Positions 40,062-48,127 of a stretch of DNA of 52,408 nucleotides are shown here, in pieces. Origin of the DNA: a virus; IMG/VR virus record IMGVR_UViG_3300035698_004832, positions 1-52,408 of that record; one strand, 5' to 3'. Position 1 is the stretch's first letter; the number at the start of each line of letters is the position of its first letter. Under the pieces are notes generated by a model that ran no database searches, was not told the origin of the DNA, and saw only the letters and a list, made by a program, of their open reading frames with translations. A program made the position numbers and the translations under genes.

Positions 40062-43000
40062 ATGCCCACTGTCGATAAAGTAGCTGCCCGTTGGCTGGAA
40101 GCGCGCCAGGATCCCCTGGACGAGAAGTACATCCAGAAGCTCCGCAAGGAGTTCCTGATGCTCCTTCGGAACGCGGACAGGGCCAAGACTTTCGACACCC
40201 CCACAGCGGAGAAGTACCGCAAGGCTGTGGTTCGGTGGCGGGAGATGTTCGAGCTTTATGGGGGGCAGATTCGGGAGGACCTGAAGGGTAGAGAGCGTGC
40301 AGCCAAGAGCGGTTATGGGAAGAACACCAAGGCCAATGAACAGTGGGCACATTGGTATCTGGAACACATGAAGCCTTTCTGGGAAATGCACTATGAGCTG
40401 GGTAATGTTCCCGCGGTGCCAGACCTGCGCGCTGGTACTTCAGGAGGGCCTTTCGAAGACCCCGAGGTGGTGGAGGCCCGGCTTGTAGATTTTTATGAGA
40501 CGCGCTATCCAGAGAGGGATGCCAAGAGGGAGGTTGAGCGGTATCTCTGGAGTTCCCCGCTCTGGACACGGAAGCAGGCAGAGGCGGATTCTCTGGAGCG
40601 TTGGGCGGAAATCACTCGCAAGTGGGCTGCACGGGCTCGGAGCAAGGCTCGTGCAACGTGGAAGTATCTCACTGATCTGGGCAACTGGGCTGCAGAGTCC
40701 GGTGGGGGTGGGGAGGCCATTGCATTGACCACGACCCAGGATGAGAGGGTGAGCCTGGAAGGTTTCTCCCTGCTTTTCCGGGGGTTCGATGATGCTGGCT
40801 CGAACCAGGAGTATTTGGAGGCACTGAAGGCAGCCCTGGCCAAGTACAAGCAGAAGGCACGTAAGCACCTGCCTCTTCTTCTGAAGAAACAACTCCCATT
40901 CGTGGTGAACTGGTCCTGGGCCAAAGACCATGGAAGCGCCGCCGCCACCTACAACGGCGACCACATCGAGATCACTCCTTGGGGGTTGACTTCCAACACT
41001 GACAACATGGTGCGGACATTGGCTCATGAGATGGGCCACCACCTCTACGACATCCTGGGTCGGGAGAAGCAGCACTTCTGGGAAAGTGCCCTCCGTGGGG
41101 ACTACAAGAAGCTGGATTTGCGGCATGCAGTCAAGGTCATGAAGTCTGTGGGGGCTAGCACCACCATCAGTGACAAGCTGGCTCAGAAGGACCCCATCCT
41201 CTATCTGCAGTTGGGCACCCTCCTGAACCATCATGGCTACAAGGGTTTGGACTTGTTCGGGCTGAAATCCATTGAGGAGTATTTGGCAGATCCGGAGAAC
41301 AGTCCCATTGTTATAGTGCCTGCCTCTCCAATCTCAGCGTATGCGGGAACGAGTGCCTCAGAGGCTTTCTGTGAGGCTGTCGGGCACCTGGTGGCCTACG
41401 GCAAGAACCGGCTGCCTGACAAGGTGTTGGGTTGGATGAAGATCATGCTTCCCCATGTGAAGTTCGGGGCAGAGCGGCTTGGCCCCAACACCCCGCTGAT
41501 GGAACACGGCAAGGTCAAGGTCAAGTACCGGGTGAAGAGCAGTGGCAAGGGCGTCGCTGTGACGGTCTATTATGGCCGTGGGAAAATTGGTGGGATGAAT
41601 GCTTTTGTCACCAAATACCCCGAACGGGATTACTGCGGAGATGACGTTTGGAAGCTCCTGAAGAAGTACCCACAGGTTGAGGACACCAGCCGTGGTAGGT
41701 GGACACCAAATGGCGGGGAAGAGCGCACCAACACGAGGGGTCTCCAAGTCTACAAGGCATTCCTCACCGATGAAAGCAAGCAGGGGTTGGGCATTGGCAG
41801 GGCGATGTACCTGGCGATGATGGCGGAGTGGTTCGATAAGGTTGGGCCCTTCCTGTTCATGCCTATGGTCTGTGGGTTGGGTACATCGGGGACATCTGCC
41901 GCAGCTTTCCGTGTGTGGAAGTCTCTGGCACGGGATTTCCCCTCCAGCGGCAATGTGATTGCAGTGCTTCGGCGTCCTCGGTTGCCTTCCCCCTCCAAGG
42001 TAGCACACAGGTTCATGGGAGATTCTTCTCTTCACCCTGTGAGGGGTATCTCCACGCATGACGGGGACGGGCGTCCTCTGCGGCAGCCCTCTGGTTTGTT
42101 GCGTATGATGCCTGACTATGGAGAGGGCGGAGCCAATCTCCCTCGTGGGAATCCTGGTGAGGTCGAAGAGGTGTGCGAGGAACTGCAGGCTATGGGGATG
42201 CGGGTGGCATCCCGTTTCAAGCAGGCCAGGACCTACAACCGCATTGCGTTGTATGACTTCGACGGGACTCTGTTCCGCAGCTGGGAGACGGAGCCTTCCT
42301 GGTGGAAGGGGACTTCTCTCGACACAGGCCCCTACTCGTTCTTCGTGCGTCCCGAGTCCCTGGGGGAGCCCTATATTCCTGAATCCCCCGGCTCTGATTA
42401 CTGGGTCGCCAAGAGCGTCGCAGCAGCCAAGAGGGATGCCGCTGACCGAAACGTCCTCATGGCGGTGGTTACCGGGCGTGTGGGTGTACACAAGCAGCGG
42501 GTGCGAGATCTGCTCAAGAGCAAGGGCATTGCCCCCCAAGCCTTCTATTTCAACCCAGGCATGGACGCTGTGCGCTTCAAGGTGGCGATTATCCGCACGT
42601 TGCTGGTGAGCAACAACATCACGGCTGTGGGTGTGTGGGAGAACGAGAACCAGACCGCTTATAAGAGGGCATTGGAACATGCAGCCGAAGCTTTGGGTCA
42701 GGACATCAAGGTCACTGTCCACAGTGTTCAAGTACCTCCCAAGCCTCTTGTGTGCGGGCCTGCGGACTTTGGGCTCTCGGAGGGCAGGGTGGCAGCATAT
42801 GATCTGATTACAGACCTCATGCCTAAAGAGATGGACACATTCAGAATCGGACCTTTGCACATCAGTATTTCTCCTGGGTATGACAAGTTCCAACGCCTGT
42901 TCACCCGGCAGATGGCTGCTGCCCTCCAGCAGCACAAGAAGCTCCTCCCAGAAATGCAAATCCGAGCAGCAAATGTGGTGCTTGTACACTCCCGAGGTTG

Positions 43001-45050
43001 GGGTGAGGATCTGGCGGGCGACTATGACGACGGGACGATCCGGATCCTATTCAAGAACAGCCCTGCCGCTGTGGAGACCGCCTTGCACGAGATCGGGCAT
43101 CAGCTGTGGGATCACAACAGTGGTTTGCGGAGCCAGTGGCGTATTTTTGACTCGGTTGCATGGGATACCAAGGGGTATCGGATCAATGCTGTAGCTTCGG
43201 AGAGCATGGAGGAGCACTTCTGCGAGGCATACGCCCTTGTGGTGGGTGGTTCTCTCCGGGGTTGGCGGAAGGAGGCTATTCTGATGGCTATCGAAGGAAA
43301 GACCCACCCCAGGATGCAGGCATCCAGAGTGGCCACACGGTTGGCGGATCGGTTCCTCAGTGCAGCAGCCAAGTACCAGAAGAAGAAGGAAGTCCCCAAG
43401 GCTGATGGCAAGGGGACCATGACCGTCTACGAGTACAGCGACGGGCAGGTTCAGCACCGGAACCGGGAGAAGGCCGAGCGCGTAGAGAAACTACGGGGGA
43501 ACCTCGACAAGCTCCGTGGCCAGGTGAAGAAAGACCTCAAGTCCAAGGACCCAAGCACAAGGCTCAGTGCTTTGGCTGTGGGGCTCATGAACGACACCTA
43601 CGAGCGTGTAGGCAATGCAGGCTCCGCCAAGGAAGGACACTTCGGTGTCACCGTGTGGCAGGCCCAGCATGTAACCCTGGGCAAGGGGAAGGCCACCTTC
43701 AGCTATGTAGGCAAGAGCGGGGTCAAGCAGAAGAAGGTCACCTCCGACAAGGCTTTGATCTCTGTGCTGCGTGAAGCCATGAAGGGGAAGTCCGGTACGG
43801 ATAATGTGTTCTCACTGGACGATGTTTCCGTGGGTGCTAGCGGGGTGAACGAGTACCTCAAGCAGTTCAACATCACCGCGAAGGACATCCGAGGGCTGCA
43901 TGCCAACAGGGAGATGCAGACCCGGCTCAAGAGCGTTCGTTCCAAGGGCGGCAAGCTCCCAGCTGACAAGAAAAAGCGGGATGAGAAGCTCAAGGCGGAG
44001 TTCAAGAAGGCTCTGGAGGGAGCTGCAGAGGCTGTGGGCCATGAGCCCACTACCCTGAAGGGTCAGTACCTCGTGCCTGGGTTGGAGGACAGCTACATCA
44101 AGGACGGCACTGTGATGGACAAGCTGCACAAGAAGGCTCGTGTGGCACTTCCCCCAAGCAAGTGGGTGGATGCGGTGTCTACGGAGCTGGACAGGGCTCA
44201 GAAGGAACAGGTCTGGACCGTTTACCACATGACCTATGCGACTATCGGAGAACACATTGGGAGCTTGGGGCAGCTCCTGTCCAAGTACAAGCTCCTGTGG
44301 TTGATGGATGTCGATGGTGACCAGGAGATCGATGCCTTCATCGCCTACAAGAAGACTCCTTTTGGCTACAAGATCGCCCTGGGAGGAACAGACGGCACCA
44401 GGGCTGCTGTGAGGGCATTTGTGCGGAAGCACCAAGAGTTGATGGTGCGTCCAGGGTGGTATGCAGAGGCATCCGGCAAGCCCGATAAGCTGATGTCCAA
44501 GATGGGCCTGCGCCCTCTGGAAGATGAGAGTGCTGTGCGTGGGGTACTGGTAGGCAAGGACATCGAGTGGGGGCAGGATGGTTGGTACACCCGAACCCTG
44601 GGTGGTCTTGGGAAGGTTAAGAAGCGGATGTACGGACACCCCATAGTGAGGGGTCGTGCGCTCATGGCCTCCGATGTGGAGTGGGAAGACCTCACAGGGA
44701 GGACGCTTACGGGTGAGGTGGTAGACACGGACTCCAACGTGTGGATCGTGGCAGATGCCACTGGCAGAGAGCATCACCTGGAAGATGGGTGGGACTTTGT
44801 GCGGAGGGTGGCAACCAAGACCCCCGCAGAGCGTGAGGATGCAGAGGTGGAGCGGCTCAGTCGCAAGGAGCCCAAAGTCAAACCTCCCCGCAAGGATCTC
44901 CGCAGGCAGCGTATGGAAGTGGATCAGGAAGACGATCCCGACATGAAACAGGACAAAAAGAATCAGTCCCACAATTACAAGGACATAGGGGCAAGCGTGC
45001 TTTCTGTGCTGGAACGACAGTACAAATTCAGCGCCTGGACGGTATGGTAG
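40062..45050 (+). CDS. 1,662-residue multi-enzyme protein with four VAxR-type tags
   Basis: Order: tag KVAARWLEA (6-14); metallopeptidase 1 with TLAHEMGHHLYD (His322, Glu323, His326) and ASEAFCEAVGHLVA as third-ligand region; GNAT-like QGLGIGRAMYLAMMAEW (about 574); tag KVAHRFMGD (646-654); tag RVASRFKQA (714-722); HAD phosphatase-like LYDFDGTLF (Asp732, Asp734) with AVVTGR, resembling the HAD of 'Swiss Army Knife' RNA-repair proteins; metallopeptidase 2 with ALHEIGHQLWDH (His1009, Glu1010, His1013); tag RVATRLADRFLSA (1089-1101); topoisomerase IB/tyrosine-recombinase-like region with YERVGN (Arg1182), YVGKSGV (Lys1218), DIRGLHANREM (Arg1277, His1280) and Tyr1336 in GQYLVPG; GNAT-like C-terminal part (about 1420-1560) and a basic tail. 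No frameshift. Translation of one chain, possible processing into several enzymes. Confidence 0.75.
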   Translation: MPTVDKVAARWLEARQDPLDEKYIQKLRKEFLMLLRNADRAKTFDTPTAEKYRKAVVRWREMFELYGGQIREDLKGRERAAKSGYGKNTKANEQWAHWYLEHMKPFWEMHYELGNVPAVPDLRAGTSGGPFEDPEVVEARLVDFYETRYPERDAKREVERYLWSSPLWTRKQAEADSLERWAEITRKWAARARSKARATWKYLTDLGNWAAESGGGGEAIALTTTQDERVSLEGFSLLFRGFDDAGSNQEYLEALKAALAKYKQKARKHLPLLLKKQLPFVVNWSWAKDHGSAAATYNGDHIEITPWGLTSNTDNMVRTLAHEMGHHLYDILGREKQHFWESALRGDYKKLDLRHAVKVMKSVGASTTISDKLAQKDPILYLQLGTLLNHHGYKGLDLFGLKSIEEYLADPENSPIVIVPASPISAYAGTSASEAFCEAVGHLVAYGKNRLPDKVLGWMKIMLPHVKFGAERLGPNTPLMEHGKVKVKYRVKSSGKGVAVTVYYGRGKIGGMNAFVTKYPERDYCGDDVWKLLKKYPQVEDTSRGRWTPNGGEERTNTRGLQVYKAFLTDESKQGLGIGRAMYLAMMAEWFDKVGPFLFMPMVCGLGTSGTSAAAFRVWKSLARDFPSSGNVIAVLRRPRLPSPSKVAHRFMGDSSLHPVRGISTHDGDGRPLRQPSGLLRMMPDYGEGGANLPRGNPGEVEEVCEELQAMGMRVASRFKQARTYNRIALYDFDGTLFRSWETEPSWWKGTSLDTGPYSFFVRPESLGEPYIPESPGSDYWVAKSVAAAKRDAADRNVLMAVVTGRVGVHKQRVRDLLKSKGIAPQAFYFNPGMDAVRFKVAIIRTLLVSNNITAVGVWENENQTAYKRALEHAAEALGQDIKVTVHSVQVPPKPLVCGPADFGLSEGRVAAYDLITDLMPKEMDTFRIGPLHISISPGYDKFQRLFTRQMAAALQQHKKLLPEMQIRAANVVLVHSRGWGEDLAGDYDDGTIRILFKNSPAAVETALHEIGHQLWDHNSGLRSQWRIFDSVAWDTKGYRINAVASESMEEHFCEAYALVVGGSLRGWRKEAILMAIEGKTHPRMQASRVATRLADRFLSAAAKYQKKKEVPKADGKGTMTVYEYSDGQVQHRNREKAERVEKLRGNLDKLRGQVKKDLKSKDPSTRLSALAVGLMNDTYERVGNAGSAKEGHFGVTVWQAQHVTLGKGKATFSYVGKSGVKQKKVTSDKALISVLREAMKGKSGTDNVFSLDDVSVGASGVNEYLKQFNITAKDIRGLHANREMQTRLKSVRSKGGKLPADKKKRDEKLKAEFKKALEGAAEAVGHEPTTLKGQYLVPGLEDSYIKDGTVMDKLHKKARVALPPSKWVDAVSTELDRAQKEQVWTVYHMTYATIGEHIGSLGQLLSKYKLLWLMDVDGDQEIDAFIAYKKTPFGYKIALGGTDGTRAAVRAFVRKHQELMVRPGWYAEASGKPDKLMSKMGLRPLEDESAVRGVLVGKDIEWGQDGWYTRTLGGLGKVKKRMYGHPIVRGRALMASDVEWEDLTGRTLTGEVVDTDSNVWIVADATGREHHLEDGWDFVRRVATKTPAEREDAEVERLSRKEPKVKPPRKDLRRQRMEVDQEDDPDMKQDKKNQSHNYKDIGASVLSVLERQYKFSAWTVW

Positions 45051-45078
45051 GGAGTTTCCCACAACCCCCACTGAGTTT

Positions 45079-45125
45079 CCCCTGGGCTGTCCAAGTTTCG
45101 ACATACGGGAATTTCAGGGGTTTTT
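45079..45125 (+). terminator. Weak terminator candidate after the 1,662-residue gene
   Basis: CCCCTG at 45079-45084 can pair with CAGGGG at 45115-45120, directly followed by TTTTT at 45121-45125. The 30-base loop is long and the stem only six pairs, so this may be chance. It is in the 189-base gap before the prohead-core gene, where a transcript end is reasonable. Confidence 0.25.
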
Positions 45126-45136
45126 AGGCAAATAGT

Positions 45137-45146
45137 CTGTCTATAC
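45137..45146 (+). promoter_or_regulatory. Intergenic 10-mer CTGTCTATAC, copy 3
   Basis: In the 189-base gap before the prohead-core gene at 45240. The neighbouring bases also match copy 2: CTGTCTATACC then CTCC in both. Candidate promoter element of the head operon. Function untested. Confidence 0.35.
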
Positions 45147-45239
45147 CCTCCCCTTATGAGCGACAGGCAGACTCCCAAGTGATCTGTCTTGCGCCGCTAC
45201 AGACAGTCTCACTACAACCCCAGCAACAGGAGTCGCCCC

Positions 45240-45929
45240 ATGGCCAGGATTACACGCCGAGGTGCCCGCAACGTCACGCTGGATCTCGACAAGATCGCTT
45301 CTCTGTTCCAGGATCACCACGAGCTGATGGGCATCCCCCAGAAGATCGCTGCTGATTTCGCATATCGCTGTGACCTCATCTCCGACCATGTGGAGAGGCA
45401 TGTCCTCGCCATGGAGAAGTCCGCAAGCGAAGAGGAAGAGGGAAAGGAAGCAACTGAGGCCGAGAAGCCTCAGACCCAGATCGATGATGATCCCGCATCC
45501 GACGACCAGAACAAGCCCGAGCACTACTACCACGGGAAGAACGCCGAGGACGAGACCGGACTTTCGGTCGAGCCTACTGGCGGCTTTGACCCCAATGAGA
45601 TCGCTGACAAGAAAAGCGGTCCCCTTGAGGCACCTCCCGCAGAGGAAGGCGTCGAAGGCCACTTCACCCAGGTTAACTTCCAGCAGCTTTGCGACAAGGA
45701 AGAAGGCCCCGGTGTCGGAACCCAGGTCGACAAGTTCGCCGCCGAAGAAGCTGTACTTGCCGCCATGCTGGAAGAAGAAGGCATGACTGGCAAGGCCGCT
45801 GGCGACGACGATGACGAAGATGAGGAAGAGGACTCCGATGAGGATGTCGAGAAGGAAGCCTCCGAGACGGAAGCCTCCGAGACGGAAGCCTCTACCGAGA
45901 CCTTCCACGGCTACAACCTTTTCGCATAG
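45240..45929 (+). CDS. Acidic prohead-core/scaffold-like protein
   Basis: 229 residues; ACAGGAGT precedes ATG 45240. A helical domain at about 10-60 (LDLDKIASLFQDHHELMGIP then AADFAYRCDLISDHVERH) is followed by a long acidic, disordered region with a DDDDEDEEEDSDED run and a direct SETEA repeat, ending TFHGYNLFA. This resembles a capsid-internal scaffold or core protein removed during maturation. It leads a cluster with the protease, another acidic protein and the capsid protein. Confidence 0.6.
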   Translation: MARITRRGARNVTLDLDKIASLFQDHHELMGIPQKIAADFAYRCDLISDHVERHVLAMEKSASEEEEGKEATEAEKPQTQIDDDPASDDQNKPEHYYHGKNAEDETGLSVEPTGGFDPNEIADKKSGPLEAPPAEEGVEGHFTQVNFQQLCDKEEGPGVGTQVDKFAAEEAVLAAMLEEEGMTGKAAGDDDDEDEEEDSDEDVEKEASETEASETEASTETFHGYNLFA

Positions 45930-45938
45930 GGGATCACC

Positions 45939-46520
45939 TTGACCCATTCCCGTACCGCCGTGAACTACCAGGAGCGTGCAGCTGAATTTGCTGTGGGTGA
46001 AGAGGTGGAGACCGTCAACGGTACGCATGGGCGCATTGTGGCCCTCTGGCCTGCCATTGGCATGGCTGATGTGGAGTTCCCCAACGGGAGCCGTCGTATC
46101 CCTGTAGAAGAGATGTACCGGGCTCCTGGTAGCTGGGTAGCCTCTCCCCAGGGCGAGACTGTTCCAGGGGGACTCCCCACCGTTTCTGTTCCTGGTGGCT
46201 CTGTCGCTCCTATCCCCCCTCCCGTCAAGAAGACCGCTTCCCCACAGTCCCAAGAGCGCGTTGCTCGGGCTTTTGTGAAGAGGGCTCTCTACTGGGCAGG
46301 GAAGGACAGGCAGTACAGGGCTTCTGGTGATGAGGTCGATTCAGGACTCTACTGCTGCCCCAAGTGCAAGGCACGGGGGGAAGAAATCCCAATGAGACGT
46401 GCGATCTACAAGCGGCGCAATGGTTGTAGTGATCGGCTCTTGGGATGTCCCTCCTGCATGTTCTTGATCAAGCGGTCGGATGTCCTGAATGACCCCACAT
46501 ACCAGGTAGAGGTTGTCTGA
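45939..46520 (+). CDS. Head-cluster protein with SH3-like and zinc-ribbon-like ends
   Basis: 193 residues; TTG 45939 used as start with AGGGGA upstream; GTG 45960 is an alternative. N-terminal barrel: VGEEVETVNGTHGRIVALWP then VEFPNGSRRIPVEEMYR. Pro-rich linker, basic helix ERVARAFVKRALYWAGKD (partial resemblance to the tag), then CCPKCKARG and LLGCPSCMFLI, a CxxC...CxxC zinc-ribbon-like end. TGATG overlap with the protease gene. No function recognised. Confidence 0.55.
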   Translation: MTHSRTAVNYQERAAEFAVGEEVETVNGTHGRIVALWPAIGMADVEFPNGSRRIPVEEMYRAPGSWVASPQGETVPGGLPTVSVPGGSVAPIPPPVKKTASPQSQERVARAFVKRALYWAGKDRQYRASGDEVDSGLYCCPKCKARGEEIPMRRAIYKRRNGCSDRLLGCPSCMFLIKRSDVLNDPTYQVEVV

Positions 46521-48127
46521 TGGCGTTCCTTCGCACAGCCTCCGCCTTGGTAGTACAGCCATCCATCAGCCCCAAGGGCTGGGGGAGGGTTCGTACAGCT
46601 TCCAAGGTAGAGGGAGCACCCTCCAAGAATCTGTCGGCACAAGCCAGCGAGATTCTCGGCACAGATTTTGACCCGTCCAAGTACCTGCTGACCCATTGCA
46701 CCATCGTCGCCTCCGTGAATGTCGAGTCTGTCCCCAACGTGAAGTTGGGTTCTCTCACAGAGGATGGTCACAAGGTCAACCGCAAGTACGTTGACTACCG
46801 TGTCAGCTCCGACACGGACAAGTACATCAACAACAACCTGGACTGCTTCGGGCGGGACGTGCTGCTGGACAGCTACTCCACGTTCATCGGGGCACAGAAC
46901 TATCAGGAACATGTTCAGGTCGAAGCCATGTCCAAGGGCCGCATCATCGATGCCGTAGCCCGTGACATTGGCGACTCCATCTATGTCGATATCCTGGTGG
47001 CCACGGATCGGAAGCATACCGAGCTGGTCAAGGATATCGAAGCAGGCAAACTCGGCACACTCTCCATGGGTTGCAGTGTAGATGAGACCATCTGCACCAA
47101 GTGCGGCAACGTCGCCGTGGACGAGACCGAGCTTTGCCATCATGTCCGCTACGAGAAGGGCAACATCTTCTATGACGACAAGGGGCATCAGCACCGTGTC
47201 GCGGAGCTGTGCGGACACCCCTCTATCGAGCCCCATGGTGGAGTGACCTTCATCGAGGCTTCCTGGGTTGCAGCACCCGCTTTCACTGGCGCGGTCTTGC
47301 GGAACATCATCCACCCCGGCGATCTGACAGACAAGCAGGCTTCCCGAATCCAGGAAATCCTGAACACCCCTCCCTGTGACTGGACTGACAGCTGTGGTAT
47401 CGCCAAGGCTGCCTCCGAGACCACGAGTGAGCGGGTTGTCGGCAAGGTCGCAAATCCTGCTGTTCAACACACCCTGGTCCTTGACCCCCATCGTCAGGCA
47501 GGCACCCCCGTGGATGCTTTCAACTTCGATGAGCCGGGCGGTGACGAAGGCGGCGGTGACGAAGGCGGCGGTGAAGAGGCTGAGAAGCCCAAGGAAGAGA
47601 GCCCTCTGCACCAACTAGAGGATGATGTCCTCCATGAGGTAGTGGACAGGGTCAAGACCCGTGTCCGTGAGGACTTGGAGCGGGACAAGGATAAGGATGC
47701 CCCTGTAGTGGCTCCCACCTTTGCTCCTAACGATACTCTCATCAAGGAAGCTCGTAAGAAAGCAGCACGCTCTTTGCAGCGTGTCCGTGTTGCGGCAGCC
47801 AAGCAAGCCTACAGGCAGGCATATTGGGCAGCCACAGCTACGTTGACGAAGACTGCTACTTCCGATGCAGACCTTGTGAACAGTGTGGCAGTACTGGACG
47901 GCAACTTTGGGATTAACGTCCCTGTGGATGTCTACCAGGCAGCCCTTTCGGTCGGTTCTGCCGATAACTACCCTACTGTGGGGAAATTCCTGACCGCGTG
48001 TAAGAGCACGGTGAGGCGTCCTATCAGTCTCCAGGATGCCAAGGCGTTCATCCGCCTCGGTAAAATCCTATCCCACGCGGAGGCAGTTTCCTCCGTTTGC
48101 CTACCCCCAAAAAGCAGGAGTGTGTGA
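46520..48127 (+). CDS. Prohead (capsid maturation) protease
   Basis: 535 residues. The catalytic core (about 45-265) shows NYQEHVQVEAMSKGRIIDAV (His131) and GTLSMGCSV (Ser182), the His/Ser pair of prohead proteases, then CTKCGNVAVDETELCHHV, a Cys/His zinc-like insertion seen in large-phage relatives, and VTFIEASWVAAPAFTGA. The remainder has a Gly/Asp/Glu repeat (about 340-355), acidic segment, and helical end. It should be built into proheads, then cleave core proteins and possibly tagged cargo. Its start overlaps the previous stop; the next gene overlaps it by one base. Confidence 0.75.
   Translation: MAFLRTASALVVQPSISPKGWGRVRTASKVEGAPSKNLSAQASEILGTDFDPSKYLLTHCTIVASVNVESVPNVKLGSLTEDGHKVNRKYVDYRVSSDTDKYINNNLDCFGRDVLLDSYSTFIGAQNYQEHVQVEAMSKGRIIDAVARDIGDSIYVDILVATDRKHTELVKDIEAGKLGTLSMGCSVDETICTKCGNVAVDETELCHHVRYEKGNIFYDDKGHQHRVAELCGHPSIEPHGGVTFIEASWVAAPAFTGAVLRNIIHPGDLTDKQASRIQEILNTPPCDWTDSCGIAKAASETTSERVVGKVANPAVQHTLVLDPHRQAGTPVDAFNFDEPGGDEGGGDEGGGEEAEKPKEESPLHQLEDDVLHEVVDRVKTRVREDLERDKDKDAPVVAPTFAPNDTLIKEARKKAARSLQRVRVAAAKQAYRQAYWAATATLTKTATSDADLVNSVAVLDGNFGINVPVDVYQAALSVGSADNYPTVGKFLTACKSTVRRPISLQDAKAFIRLGKILSHAEAVSSVCLPPKSRSV

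Noticed and set aside
41358-42989. Long minus-strand open frame inside the 1,662-residue gene
   Set aside because: Antisense shadow: no ribosome site, no domains, and full overlap with HAD, GNAT and tag regions on the + strand.
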